Of a stretch of 64,000 nt of DNA, positions 18,327 to 25,938 are shown in pieces (positions within the stretch are counted from its first letter, which is position 1; each line of letters begins with the position of its first letter). The translations under genes and the position numbers were made by a program. Source of the DNA: Dactylosporangium aurantiacum (GTDB lineage: Bacteria; Actinomycetota; Actinomycetes; Mycobacteriales; Micromonosporaceae); the NCBI RefSeq assembly GCF_000716715.1, contig NZ_JNYJ01000024.1, positions 166,518-230,517 on the forward strand. The letters are read 5' to 3'. Below the pieces are notes generated by a model that saw nothing but the letters and a program-made list of their open reading frames with translations, made no database searches and had not been told where the DNA came from.

Positions 18327-19225
18327 GCCCGGTACTCCCGTCCGGTCAGCTCGAGGAACACGTCCTCGAGGGTGGCCCCGGACACCGACAGGCCCTTGAG
18401 GGCGTTGCGCTCGGCGAGCGCGGCGAGCACGGGCGCCGGCGTCCGGGTGGCGATGCTGAGCGACACGGTGTCGTCTTCGACGGTCGCGTCGGGGAACAGG
18501 GCCCGCACGTCGCCCGCGGGCAGCACGCCGCTCTCGATGGCGATGCGGGTGGGCGCGTCGAGCCCGCGGACCAGCACCGCGGGCGGCCCCGAGCTGAGGA
18601 TCCGGCCGCGGTCCATGATGGCGACCCGGTCGCACAGGGTCTCGGCCTCGTCGAGGTAGTGCGTGGTGAGCACGACGGTGCGCCCCTGCCCGTTGATGTC
18701 GCGCAGCAGGTCCCACAGGTTGCGGCGGGCCTGCGGGTCCAGCGCGGCGGTGGGCTCGTCGAGGAACACCAGCTGCGGGTCGTGGGCCAGCGCGCAGGCG
18801 ATCGACAGCCGCTGTTTCTGACCGCCGGACAGGGTCTCGGAGCGTTCGTCGGCCTTGTCGGCGAGGCCCACGACCTCGAGCATGTCGTCGGCCTTGCGGT
18901 CCGGTACGCCGTACAGCGAGGCGAACGTGCGGATCTGCTCCCGGGCGGTGAGCCGGTCGAAGAAGGAGTTCGCCTGCAGCTGCACCCCCATGCGCGGCAG
19001 CAGCTTGGCGTTGCGCGGCCAGGGCGACTCGCCGAGGAGCCGCACCGAACCGCGGTCGGGTTCACGCAGACCCTCGACGATCTCCAGGGTGGTGGTCTTG
19101 CCGGCGCCGTTCGGTCCGAGGATGCCGAAGAACTCGCCGTCCTGCACCTCGAACGACACGCCGTCGACCGCCTTCAGGTCGCCGTAGGCCTTGTGGAGGT
19201 CCTCCACCACGATCGTCGCGGACAT
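18323..19225 (-). CDS. ABC exporter ATP-binding protein
   Basis: 300 residues, DrrA/CcmA-like ATPase. Walker A LGPNGAGKTTT, Q-loop in VQLQANSFF, signature LSGGQKQRL, Walker B LVFLDEPTAALDP and the switch His in LTTHYLDEAE are all present, followed by a C-terminal domain of about 80 residues common in drug-export ATPases. It energises the overlapping permease. The start at 19225 has no Shine-Dalgarno sequence, while a TACAGT -10-like element lies only 7 bp upstream on the same strand, suggesting a leaderless message. A partial palindrome covers this promoter. Confidence 0.92.
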   Translation of the reverse strand: MSATIVVEDLHKAYGDLKAVDGVSFEVQDGEFFGILGPNGAGKTTTLEIVEGLREPDRGSVRLLGESPWPRNAKLLPRMGVQLQANSFFDRLTAREQIRTFASLYGVPDRKADDMLEVVGLADKADERSETLSGGQKQRLSIACALAHDPQLVFLDEPTAALDPQARRNLWDLLRDINGQGRTVVLTTHYLDEAETLCDRVAIMDRGRILSSGPPAVLVRGLDAPTRIAIESGVLPAGDVRALFPDATVEDDTVSLSIATRTPAPVLAALAERNALKGLSVSGATLEDVFLELTGREYRA

Positions 19226-19246
19226 GAATGTCACTGTAACGATCAT
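19224..19246. promoter_or_regulatory. Dyad over the leaderless promoter of the ABC operon
   Basis: A 23-bp region begins ATGA and ends TCAT and contains GTCACTGTAAC; 16 of 23 positions obey two-fold symmetry. It overlaps the -10-like TACAGT (minus strand, 19238-19233) and the start codon. This is what a TetR-family operator over a leaderless start would look like; the regulator gene is not in the window neighbourhood. Confidence 0.35.
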
Positions 19247-19392
19247 GAGTGTCCGCCGCTGCCCCGCCGCGGGCGCCGTCGCCCGCCGGCCGGGCGCGCG
19301 GGCCTGGTACCGCGTGCCGATGGTCGGCATCTGCTCGTCGATGCGTGGGCGCTTCGGCGAGCGCGGTTCGCACAGCCACCCGGCCGCCGCCG

Positions 19393-20256
19393 TCAGGACG
19401 GCGGGCAGACGGCGTGGGCGGCGGCCAGGATCTGTTCGGTGACCGGCGTCGGGTGCGAGACGAGGGTGAGGTGCGAGCCGCCCGGCACCTGCAGGATCCT
19501 CGCGTTGGCACGGCGGGCCATCGCCTGCTGCGACTCCGGCGTGATGATCTTGTCGGCGGTGCCGATGACGTACCAGGACGGGATCGTCTGCCACGCGGCG
19601 GCCTTCGACGGGGTGGTGAAGGCGCGCATCGTCGCCGGTCGCTGCCCGGCCCACAGGGTCGTCGCGAGCGGCTTGGGCAGGTCCTGGCCGAACGACTGCA
19701 GGAACACCGGCTGCTTGAGGTACAGCTCGGCGTCGCCGGACGGCGCGCCGGTGTACGGGACCCGGTCGTACAGCGTGGCGGGCTGCGCGCCGAGGGCGGA
19801 GGTCGCGCCGCTGAGCTGGGCGGTGGTCTCGCCGACCGCGGGTGCGGCGGCGTCGACGTAGACCAGTTGCCGCACGGCCGGGTTGTTCGCCGCGCCGTTG
19901 GTGATGACCGAGCCGCCGTAGGAGTGCCCGACGAGCACGACCGGCCCGTCGATCGTCTTGAGGAACGCGGCCAGGTCGGCGGCGTCGCCGGTGAGCCCGC
20001 GCAGCGGGTTGGCGAAGGCACGCACCACGTACCCCTCGCGCTGCAGCCGCTCGGTCACGCCGTTCCAGCTGGAGGTGCCCGCCCACGCGCCGTGGACCAG
20101 CACGACCGTCGGTTTCGCGGCGCAGGCAGCGGGTGCATTGCCCGCTGCCGCGGCGGTCGGCGGCGGCGGTTCGGCCGCGCCGATGACGCCGAGGCTGGCC
20201 ACGGCCATCACCGTGGCGAGCGAGGCCAGTGCCGGGGTGCTGCGCAGTGTCTTCAT
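19393..20256 (-). CDS. Secreted alpha/beta hydrolase
   Basis: 287 residues. Signal peptide (about 1-30), then an alpha/beta-hydrolase fold with oxyanion strand VVLVHGAWAG, nucleophile elbow VGHSYGGS (Ser near residue 120), candidate acid in VIGTADKIITPESQ and catalytic His in GGSHLTLVSHP. Likely an esterase or amidase acting outside the cell. ATG at 20256 has a GGGAGG site with 7-nt spacing. It follows the mdcG-linked small gene by 15 bp in the same direction, so it may be the last gene of that transcript despite having its own ribosome site. Confidence 0.85.
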   Translation of the reverse strand: MKTLRSTPALASLATVMAVASLGVIGAAEPPPPTAAAAGNAPAACAAKPTVVLVHGAWAGTSSWNGVTERLQREGYVVRAFANPLRGLTGDAADLAAFLKTIDGPVVLVGHSYGGSVITNGAANNPAVRQLVYVDAAAPAVGETTAQLSGATSALGAQPATLYDRVPYTGAPSGDAELYLKQPVFLQSFGQDLPKPLATTLWAGQRPATMRAFTTPSKAAAWQTIPSWYVIGTADKIITPESQQAMARRANARILQVPGGSHLTLVSHPTPVTEQILAAAHAVCPPS

Positions 20257-20271
20257 GTCGTGCCTCCCGCT

Positions 20272-20430
20272 TTAGGCGGCGATCCCCGCGCGGTGCAGCC
20301 GGTGCAGGACGCCGGGGATGCCGAGGTCGTCGATCGCGAGGTCGGTGACGTCGTGCGGGTGTACCGCGGCGGCGAGCGCGGTCAGGACGCGGCCGGGCGG
20401 CACCTGCACGGTGGCGGGGGGCACGGTCAT
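20272..20430 (-). CDS. 52-residue protein coupled to mdcG
   Basis: Starts at an ATG overlapping the mdcG stop (ATGA) and ends at TAA 20272-20274. The sequence contains VHPHDVTDLAIDDLGIPG and ends RAGIAA. I do not recognise a family. Two readings are possible: a small partner protein in the mdcBG transcript, or the residue of a longer gene. The tight coupling argues that it is translated. Confidence 0.5.
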   Translation of the reverse strand: MTVPPATVQVPPGRVLTALAAAVHPHDVTDLAIDDLGIPGVLHRLHRAGIAA

Positions 20431-21068
20431 GCGGCACGGATCCGGGCGGGGTCCACGAGGCAGGCGCCGCCGGCGGTGCGCAGCACCAACCGGTCGGCGC
20501 CGGTGGCGAGCTCGGCGAGGGCGACGGCCCCAACAGCGGTCTCGATCAGGCAGTCGACCCGCACCGGCGCCGCGACGGCCCGCAGCGTGTCGAGCAGCGT
20601 GGCGGCCCAGCCGGCCGCGGGCAGCGGGTCGCAGCGCACGACCAGGTCCAGGTCGCTGGCCGCGGTGGTGACCGGCCGGCCGGTGGCCAGCTCGAACCCG
20701 GTGCCGCCGACCGGTCCCCAGTCGTGGCCGAGCCGGTCGAGGGCCGGCCGGAGCGCCCGGAGCGCCGCCAGCGTGGGGGTCCGGTCGGTGCCGGTGTCGT
20801 GCGGCCGCAGCTGCTCCGGGCGCACCACCCGGGACACGGCGGCGGCGGGGACCTGCGTCGCGTGCCGCTGGTGCCGGGCGGGGCCGCGCACGCCGACGGC
20901 GACGTGCCCGCGCGGTGCGGTGCCGCGCCGCACGACCGCCCACGGCGTGCCGGTGACGGACTCGGCGACCCACGCCGGTTCCGTGCCGGTCAGCACAGCG
21001 GCGGGGTCGGCGAGCCGCACCAGGTCGTGGGCGCGGGCGCCGCGCATCGCGGGTTCGACTGGGCTCAT
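20427..21068 (-). CDS. mdcG: Malonate decarboxylase holo-[ACP] synthase (phosphoribosyl-dephospho-CoA transferase)
   Basis: 213 residues. MdcG transfers the 2'-(5''-triphosphoribosyl)-3'-dephospho-CoA precursor onto a serine of the malonate decarboxylase acyl carrier protein. The assignment rests on the nucleotidyltransferase-like signature SDLDLVVRCD, the GPVGGTGFELATGRPV stretch typical of MdcG, and its position after mdcB. The ATG at 21068 is preferred because it overlaps the mdcB stop (ATGA); an in-frame ATG at 21080 exists. The carrier protein and decarboxylase subunits (mdcA, C, D, E) are not in this window, so the acceptor is unknown. Confidence 0.8.
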   Translation of the reverse strand: MSPVEPAMRGARAHDLVRLADPAAVLTGTEPAWVAESVTGTPWAVVRRGTAPRGHVAVGVRGPARHQRHATQVPAAAVSRVVRPEQLRPHDTGTDRTPTLAALRALRPALDRLGHDWGPVGGTGFELATGRPVTTAASDLDLVVRCDPLPAAGWAATLLDTLRAVAAPVRVDCLIETAVGAVALAELATGADRLVLRTAGGACLVDPARIRAA

Positions 21069-22222
21069 CGCTGGCTCCACTGGGCGCTCTGGGTGTCGCT
21101 GACGATCCTCGACGCCGTGCGGACCGTCGTGGCCCGGTCGGAGTGGAGGTGGTGCAACACGTCGGTCGGGCCGGTCGGGCGCGGGAGACGGCGGCGCGGA
21201 CCGCTGTCAAGGGCCCAGATCAGGTCGTGGTCGCTCGCGTCGGCCTCCCGTCCGATGACGGCGGGGCCGTCCACGAACGGGAGGCCGATGCGCAGCTCCT
21301 GGGTGACGAAGCCCCGGGTGCACAGCCCGGTAGCGATGCTCAGCCCGTCGAATGAGCCGACCGACCCGGCGACGACGCCGATCTCGGGCGCGCGGCGCCG
21401 CAGCTCCAGCAGCGGGTCCGCCGGTGCGGCGGTGTCGAGGAAGATGGCCGCGGCGAGGGCGTCGCCGCTGCCGCCGGGTGACACCCCGCACCGTCGGCAC
21501 AGCTCGTCGAGCCGGTCGAGCGCGGCGGATCCGGCGGCGGTGCCTGCGCCGCCGGCGCGCAGGACCGCGGCCGCGCCGGCGCGCACCGCCCGCAGCCCTG
21601 CCGGCCCGGCCCGGTGCAGCAGGCACGTGTCCTCGAGGCCGCTCATCGCAGCGAGCAGCGCTTCGGTGCGCCCCGCGCGGCGCAGCACCGGCAGCGCGAC
21701 CCGCACCGTGTGCGGGAACCCGCGCCGGGCTTCGCCCACCGCGCCGGCCACGCCGTAGCGGCGCCGGGCGAGGGCGCCGTGCGACACCGGCCCGCCGGCC
21801 GCGGCCGGGTCGTCGATCGCGGCGAGGTCCGCGGCGAACCGGGCCGCGCCCGCGACCGTGCCGGTGGCGGCGAACCCTGCGGCGAGCAGGCCGAGGGCCC
21901 ACAGGGCGCCACGGTGGGTGTTGACGCCGCCGGTGACGTCCAGCATCCGCCGCTCGCCGTCCCGGCCGATCGCGCCGATCTCCGCCCGCAGCCCTGGACC
22001 GGGCGGCAGCACCCGGGCGGCACCGGCGCACGCCGCGACCGGTCCGGCGAGCGCGTCGGCGGAGGCGAGCAGCATCTCCAGGGTCATGTCGCGGTGCGTG
22101 CCACCGCCGCGCCGGTCGACGAGCCCCGGCTTCGGCGTGTGCGACGCCTCCTCGCGCAGCGCCTGGGCGGCGAGCCGGCCGAGCCGCGCCGGCGTCACCG
22201 CGGTCACGGTGTCGACTGCCAT
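21065..22222 (-). CDS. mdcB: Triphosphoribosyl-dephospho-CoA synthase
   Basis: 385 residues, CitG/MdcB family. It condenses ATP with dephospho-CoA to give the prosthetic-group precursor used by malonate and citrate lyase-type carrier proteins. Typical motifs are EASHTPKPGLVDRRGGGTH near the N-terminus, VTGGVNTHRGALWALGLL mid-protein, and DTCLLHRAG, all characteristic of the family. The C-terminus is longer than many homologues, ending in a His/Arg-rich tail. It follows the 72-residue gene by 45 bp and overlaps mdcG by 4 bp. A PucR-type regulator lies upstream in the same direction. Confidence 0.85.
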   Translation of the reverse strand: MAVDTVTAVTPARLGRLAAQALREEASHTPKPGLVDRRGGGTHRDMTLEMLLASADALAGPVAACAGAARVLPPGPGLRAEIGAIGRDGERRMLDVTGGVNTHRGALWALGLLAAGFAATGTVAGAARFAADLAAIDDPAAAGGPVSHGALARRRYGVAGAVGEARRGFPHTVRVALPVLRRAGRTEALLAAMSGLEDTCLLHRAGPAGLRAVRAGAAAVLRAGGAGTAAGSAALDRLDELCRRCGVSPGGSGDALAAAIFLDTAAPADPLLELRRRAPEIGVVAGSVGSFDGLSIATGLCTRGFVTQELRIGLPFVDGPAVIGREADASDHDLIWALDSGPRRRLPRPTGPTDVLHHLHSDRATTVRTASRIVSDTQSAQWSQR

Positions 22223-22267
22223 GCCGTTCCCCCGTCTCCCGCGGTCTGTCCCTGCCGACGGAGTCGG

Positions 22268-22486
22268 TCACCAGGTCCGCGACTGCGCGGGTGGGTCGTG
22301 CCGACCGCCGGACCAGGCGACCGGGTCGCCGATGCTGCGCGCGAACTGCCCGACCAGGTCCACCCCGCCGACCGGGATGTCCACCCGCGGCAGCGTGGCC
22401 GGCACGATCACGGCCCGGTCGTCGAACGTGGTCGCCTCCGCGATCGTGCCGGTCGCCACCGTGCGGTCAGCCACCGTCTCGTTCAT
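22268..22486 (-). CDS. 72-residue protein at the head of the mdcB-mdcG unit
   Basis: Starts at ATG 22486 with a GGGAGG site 7 nt upstream, so translation is likely. The sequence contains DRAVIVPATLPRVDIPVGG and DLVGQFARSIGDP and has a polar tail. I find no membrane segment and no family I recognise. It does not look like the known malonate decarboxylase carrier protein MdcC, which is about 100 residues. Its place at the operon head makes it a candidate acceptor or accessory for the prosthetic-group enzymes. It could also be a relic of a longer subunit. Confidence 0.55.
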   Translation of the reverse strand: MNETVADRTVATGTIAEATTFDDRAVIVPATLPRVDIPVGGVDLVGQFARSIGDPVAWSGGRHDPPAQSRTW

Positions 22487-22632
22487 CGGCTTACCTCCCG
22501 TCAGGGGGTTCCGAGGCGTCGGTCTCCTACCGTACTGCGCGAATGTCGTTGCGCCACAGAGGTTCTCGTCATCGCGGGACCTCTGGCCGGGTGAGCATCA
22601 TGGCTGCGTCCTTAGCGGGGAGGGTCGACCGA

Positions 22633-23829
22633 TCACAGTGACCGAGACGTTCGACCGGGACGGAGGTTCGGCACCGGCGCCGCGGTGACCGACCGGACGC
22701 GCTCCCAGCGCTCGGCGATCCGGCCGCTGGGCACGTCGGCCGGCCAGCCGAGGGCACGGGCGCCGAGCAGCGCCGCCTGCAGCACGAAGCGGTCCTCGGC
22801 GCTGGTCGGGTCGTGCCCGGTGAGTTCCCGGATGCGGTGGAGCCGGTACGTGACGGCCCGCACCGACAGGTGCAGCCGGCGTGCGGTCGCGGAGGTGTTG
22901 CCGCCGCTCGTCGTGTACGCGTCGATGGTGTCCAGCAGCGGCCCGGCGCCACCGCGAGCGTCACGCAGCGGAGCCAGGACGGCGCCGATGAGGTCGTTGA
23001 TCGCTTCCCGGTCGCGGAGCAGGACCCGGTAGATCAGCAGCTGGTCCGCCCGCACGATCCGGTCGCTCCGGTCCAGCCGGTCGGCCAGGTCCAAAGCGTC
23101 GAGCGCTTCCTCGTACGACCGTGTCACACCAGCGACCCCGGGATGCGTCCGGCCCAGCGCCACCCGAGCTGTGCGCGGTTGGGGCAGCGCCTCGATCTTC
23201 GCCGCGTCGGTGAGCACCACCACCACCATGCCACGCCGCGTCGTGACGAGGAACTCCCGGAGCCCGGCCGCGACGAGCGCCGAGGTGACCTGGGACAGGT
23301 ACGGATCAGCGTCGCTGAACGGCCGCGCCCCGCGGACCACGGCGACCGCGTGTGCGCCGGTCACGTCGAGTCCGAACCGGTCGGCCCGAGCGAGCATCTC
23401 GATCGGATCCGCACCGCCGGCGAGCAGGTCGTCGACGAACTCCCGACGGTCCGACGCCTCGAGACGGACCGCGGACCGGCGGGCGGCGGAGTACCCCTCG
23501 CCCACCGCGACCATCGTGTCGTCCACCGCGTGCAGCACGATCTCACCGATCCTGCGGATCGCGTCACGCTCGTCGCTGCCCACCGCCGTCAGATGCGGCC
23601 AGGCCCGCCATGCGGCCGACAGGTACAGGTCGATCAGCGTAGAGAAGCCGACGCCATGGTCGGCGGCCCGCGCGGCCAGCGCACGGAAGCGCTGCAGGTC
23701 GTCCGCGCCCAGCCGCGACCCGGTGGCGCTGGCCTCGGCGAGGCGCGGCAGAAAGTCGCCGAGGAACCCCCCGTCCGCGGCGCCGGCCTCTTCGGCAGCC
23801 GCTGCGGCGATGTCCGCCCAGTCCACCAT
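22633..23829 (-). CDS. PucR/CdaR-family transcriptional regulator
   Basis: 398 residues. A helical N-terminal sensor region is followed by a GGDEF-like degenerate domain and a C-terminal PucR helix-turn-helix (NTSATARRLHLSVRAVTYRL, with the RIRELTGHDP tail). PucR-type regulators usually activate purine, amino-acid or organic-acid catabolic operons. The start at 23829 (ATG) begins a clean MVDWADIAAAAAEE helix; the next codon GTG is an alternative. It is transcribed toward the 72-residue/mdcB/mdcG genes with a 146-bp gap, making it a plausible regulator of them. A CAGAGGT/ACCTCTG inverted repeat lies in that gap at 22557-22585. Confidence 0.85.
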   Translation of the reverse strand: MVDWADIAAAAAEEAGAADGGFLGDFLPRLAEASATGSRLGADDLQRFRALAARAADHGVGFSTLIDLYLSAAWRAWPHLTAVGSDERDAIRRIGEIVLHAVDDTMVAVGEGYSAARRSAVRLEASDRREFVDDLLAGGADPIEMLARADRFGLDVTGAHAVAVVRGARPFSDADPYLSQVTSALVAAGLREFLVTTRRGMVVVVLTDAAKIEALPQPRTARVALGRTHPGVAGVTRSYEEALDALDLADRLDRSDRIVRADQLLIYRVLLRDREAINDLIGAVLAPLRDARGGAGPLLDTIDAYTTSGGNTSATARRLHLSVRAVTYRLHRIRELTGHDPTSAEDRFVLQAALLGARALGWPADVPSGRIAERWERVRSVTAAPVPNLRPGRTSRSL

Positions 23830-23926
23830 AATGGCGGTGCGCTGCCCGGTTTCCGGGCCTGATAACCCCGCGCCGGCGCGCTCGTCATGAACCGCCGGCC
23901 GTGGCCCCCGGCGACCGTGCCGTGCC

Positions 23927-23954
23927 GGGGGCGGGGGCGAGGGCGGGGGCGGGG
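23927..23954 (+). repeat. G-quadruplex-forming tract
   Basis: Five G-runs (5, 5, 3, 5 and 4 guanines) separated by C or CGA loops on the plus strand, between the PucR start and the end of the degenerate hydrolase gene. It matches the G3+N1-7 quadruplex pattern well above background and lies about 100 bp upstream of the PucR start on the non-template side. Confidence 0.55.
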
Positions 23955-23974
23955 CGAGCTGACCCGTGCGACGC

Positions 23975-24547
23975 TCAGGCTGCCAGCGCCGCACGGAGCA
24001 CCGCCTTGGTCCGAGCCGACAGCAGCACCCGCGCCACCGGAGCTGGTCCCCCGCGACGGTCGGCCATCAGCATCACCTCATCGGCCACACCGGCGCCGGC
24101 ATGATCCGCGACAAGAGCGACCCGGGTGCCGTCCATGCCGTGATCTCTGCCTGCCACCGCGACCCACTCGACGGTGGCGTAGACCTGTTCGGTCTGCACG
24201 GTCGGCGTGCGGCTGCCGCGGTCCGGCACGAGCACGGCACAGCTCAGGTCGACCGCGAGGCTGGCGGCCAGATCGCCGTCGCCGCCGTCGCGGACACAGA
24301 CGACGACCGGCAGCGGTCCGGCCACGCCGGCCGGCAGGAAGGCGCGTACCCGGAACCGACCCGCCGGACCGCCTGAGACGATGACGTCCCTGCGCTCAAC
24401 CGGGCGCGCCGGGTCGGCCGGCTGCCCGCGGACCGGAACTGCCCGACGCGTACGGGTGACACCACGCGCCGGCGTGGGCTCCGCGCTGACCGCGACGGTG
24501 TCCGGGGCGGCGGGCCGCGGCACGGACAGTCGCATCATCGTGGACAT
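23975..24547 (-). CDS. Catalytically degenerate alpha/beta-hydrolase-like protein
   Basis: 190 residues. The order of secondary elements matches the hormone-sensitive-lipase type of alpha/beta hydrolases: PLPVVVCVRDGGDGD takes the place of the HGGG oxyanion motif, QVYATVEWVA matches the D..A.RW helix, and VALVADHAGAGVADEV takes the place of the GDSAGG elbow. The nucleophile Ser is His/Ala here and the HGGG His is Arg, so hydrolysis is unlikely. The protein also stops right after the elbow region, lacking the cap and the C-terminal Asp/His. ATG at 24547 has a GGGAGG site. It overlaps the upstream STAS gene by 13 bp. A regulatory or scaffold role is inferred. Confidence 0.6.
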   Translation of the reverse strand: MSTMMRLSVPRPAAPDTVAVSAEPTPARGVTRTRRAVPVRGQPADPARPVERRDVIVSGGPAGRFRVRAFLPAGVAGPLPVVVCVRDGGDGDLAASLAVDLSCAVLVPDRGSRTPTVQTEQVYATVEWVAVAGRDHGMDGTRVALVADHAGAGVADEVMLMADRRGGPAPVARVLLSARTKAVLRAALAA

Positions 24548-25083
24548 ACCGGGTACCTCCCGGAGGCATTCGCGGCAACGGTCGTCGCCGCGAAGCGGAC
24601 GGGATCCCGGAACCTGCCGTTGCGATGTCGATCCGGGGGGCGCCCGCCGGCGCCCGTACGGTTGCCGGCGGCGCCGAGGCGACCGGTGGACGCCCCGGGG
24701 ACTTCGCGCGGCCCGGACGACCGCAGCACCTCGGCCGCGCCGTCCGGCGGGCCGAGGACCGCGACGGTAACGTTCATCTGCGCCGCCGCGGCGGCGAACC
24801 GCTGCACCTCGCGGACACCGGCCCCGTCCAGGTGGGTGACACCGATCAGATCGAGCTCGACGCGGACCGGCCGGTACCTTCGCAGCAGCCCGGCGAGCAC
24901 GTCGCGCAGACCAGCGGCGGTGAGGACGTCGAGCGTGCCTTCAACGGCGAGACGGATGGGCTGCCGGTCGCGCGGCGCCGGTCCCACGGCCGACATCTTG
25001 ACGAGGACCGTCTCGCCGGCCGACCTGACGTACAGCGGGAACCTGCCCGGCGCACCTGGTGTGGTTCCTGTCGGTTGTCGCAT
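24535..25083 (-). CDS. STAS-domain protein (anti-sigma-factor-antagonist-like)
   Basis: 182 residues. A STAS fold spans about residues 20-125 (IRLAVEGTLDVLTAAGLRD, VELDLIGVTHLDGAGVREVQ), and a polar tail of 55 residues follows. STAS antagonists bind anti-sigma kinases and are switched by phosphorylation of a Ser in the DSSG loop. Here the loop reads LDGAG, with no phosphorylatable Ser or Thr at that site, so it would be constitutive or work differently. ATG at 25083 lies 10 nt after AAGGAGGT. Translationally overlaps the degenerate hydrolase downstream. The 344-bp gap on its 5' side holds one inverted repeat and no gene I can support. Confidence 0.75.
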   Translation of the reverse strand: MRQPTGTTPGAPGRFPLYVRSAGETVLVKMSAVGPAPRDRQPIRLAVEGTLDVLTAAGLRDVLAGLLRRYRPVRVELDLIGVTHLDGAGVREVQRFAAAAAQMNVTVAVLGPPDGAAEVLRSSGPREVPGASTGRLGAAGNRTGAGGRPPDRHRNGRFRDPVRFAATTVAANASGRYPVCPR

Positions 25084-25169
25084 GTCTGCATGTACCTCCT
25101 TCTGCCTACCAGCCTGGCGTTCACCGGCACCGGCGACAGCAGCGCAGCCGGACAACAACGGCAGCGTCC

Positions 25170-25188
25170 GTTGCCGGAAGTCGGCAAC
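25170..25188. promoter_or_regulatory. Perfect inverted repeat upstream of the STAS gene
   Basis: GTTGCCG (25170-25176), 5-bp spacer, CGGCAAC (25182-25188): a perfect 7-bp dyad 87 bp upstream of the STAS start, fitting an operator. No other structure is evident between 25084 and 25427. Confidence 0.35.
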
Positions 25189-25427
25189 AGACGCACCGGA
25201 GGTCTGCGGCCGACCCAGGCCGCGGCGGAGGCGGCGGTCAAGGCTCTCGCCCGCGTCAGGTCGCGGAGCGCCGGCGCGAGCCCACGACCAGGACCACGGC
25301 CGCCCGGCTCCGGGCGCAGCCGGTCAGGGCCCTGGCGACGGTCCCGGCTGAGGGCTGCCGGCGGACGCGCCCCGGCGGCGGCCGGGCGGGCAGCGGCCGG
25401 GGCGGGTTTTGCTCTAAGGTGCCGGGC

Positions 25428-25820
25428 ATGTCGACAGGCGCCAAGGTCATGCAGATCCTCTTCATCATCGCCGGGACCCTGTGTCTCGGCATCGGCCTGC
25501 TGGGCTCCATGGCCGAGGGGGACGGCAAGATCACCGCCGCGTGGACGTGCTACCCGCCGAGCCAGTCGACGCCGCAGACGTGCAACGGCTCCACCCGCGA
25601 CGGCGGCAAGGAGGTGCCGACCCAGTTCATCCTCACCGGCATCGGCCTGCAGATCGCGGCGGCGGCGTGCGCCATCGGCGGTCGCCGCGACCACGGCGCG
25701 CCGCCGCCGGTGCCGTACGCGGTGCCGGGCCAGCCCGCGTTCCCGCCCCGGCCGGTCATGCCGGGCAGCCCGGTGGCACCGGCGACGGGCCAGCTTCCGC
25801 AGCCCGGCTGGCCGTCCTGA
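25428..25820 (+). CDS. Small membrane protein with Pro-rich tail
   Basis: 130 residues: first membrane helix (about 8-28, ILFIIAGTLCLGIGLLGS), an exposed loop with two Cys (WTCYPPSQ and QTCNGSTRDGG) that could form a disulphide, second helix (about 64-85), then a cytosolic Pro/Ala-rich tail. No known family recognised. The start is the ATG preceded by AAGGTG. It stands alone between the STAS operon and the 22-bp tandem repeat. Confidence 0.6.
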   Translation: MSTGAKVMQILFIIAGTLCLGIGLLGSMAEGDGKITAAWTCYPPSQSTPQTCNGSTRDGGKEVPTQFILTGIGLQIAAAACAIGGRRDHGAPPPVPYAVPGQPAFPPRPVMPGSPVAPATGQLPQPGWPS

Positions 25821-25894
25821 GCCGCGCCGTCCTGAGCGGCACCGTCCCGCACCGCGCCGCGCGGTCCTGAGCCGAACGACGCCGGGCCGCGGCC

Positions 25895-25938
25895 GGTCGC
25901 GGTCAGGTCGCCGTCAGGTCGCGGTCAGGTCGCCGTCG
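25895..25938. repeat. 22-bp tandem duplication
   Basis: Two copies (25895-25916 and 25917-25938, one mismatch in the last base) of a GGTCGCGGTCAGGTCGCC-containing unit. The dehydrogenase stop codon lies in the second copy, so the duplication has produced a copy of the gene's last codons just beyond the stop. Confidence 0.75.
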
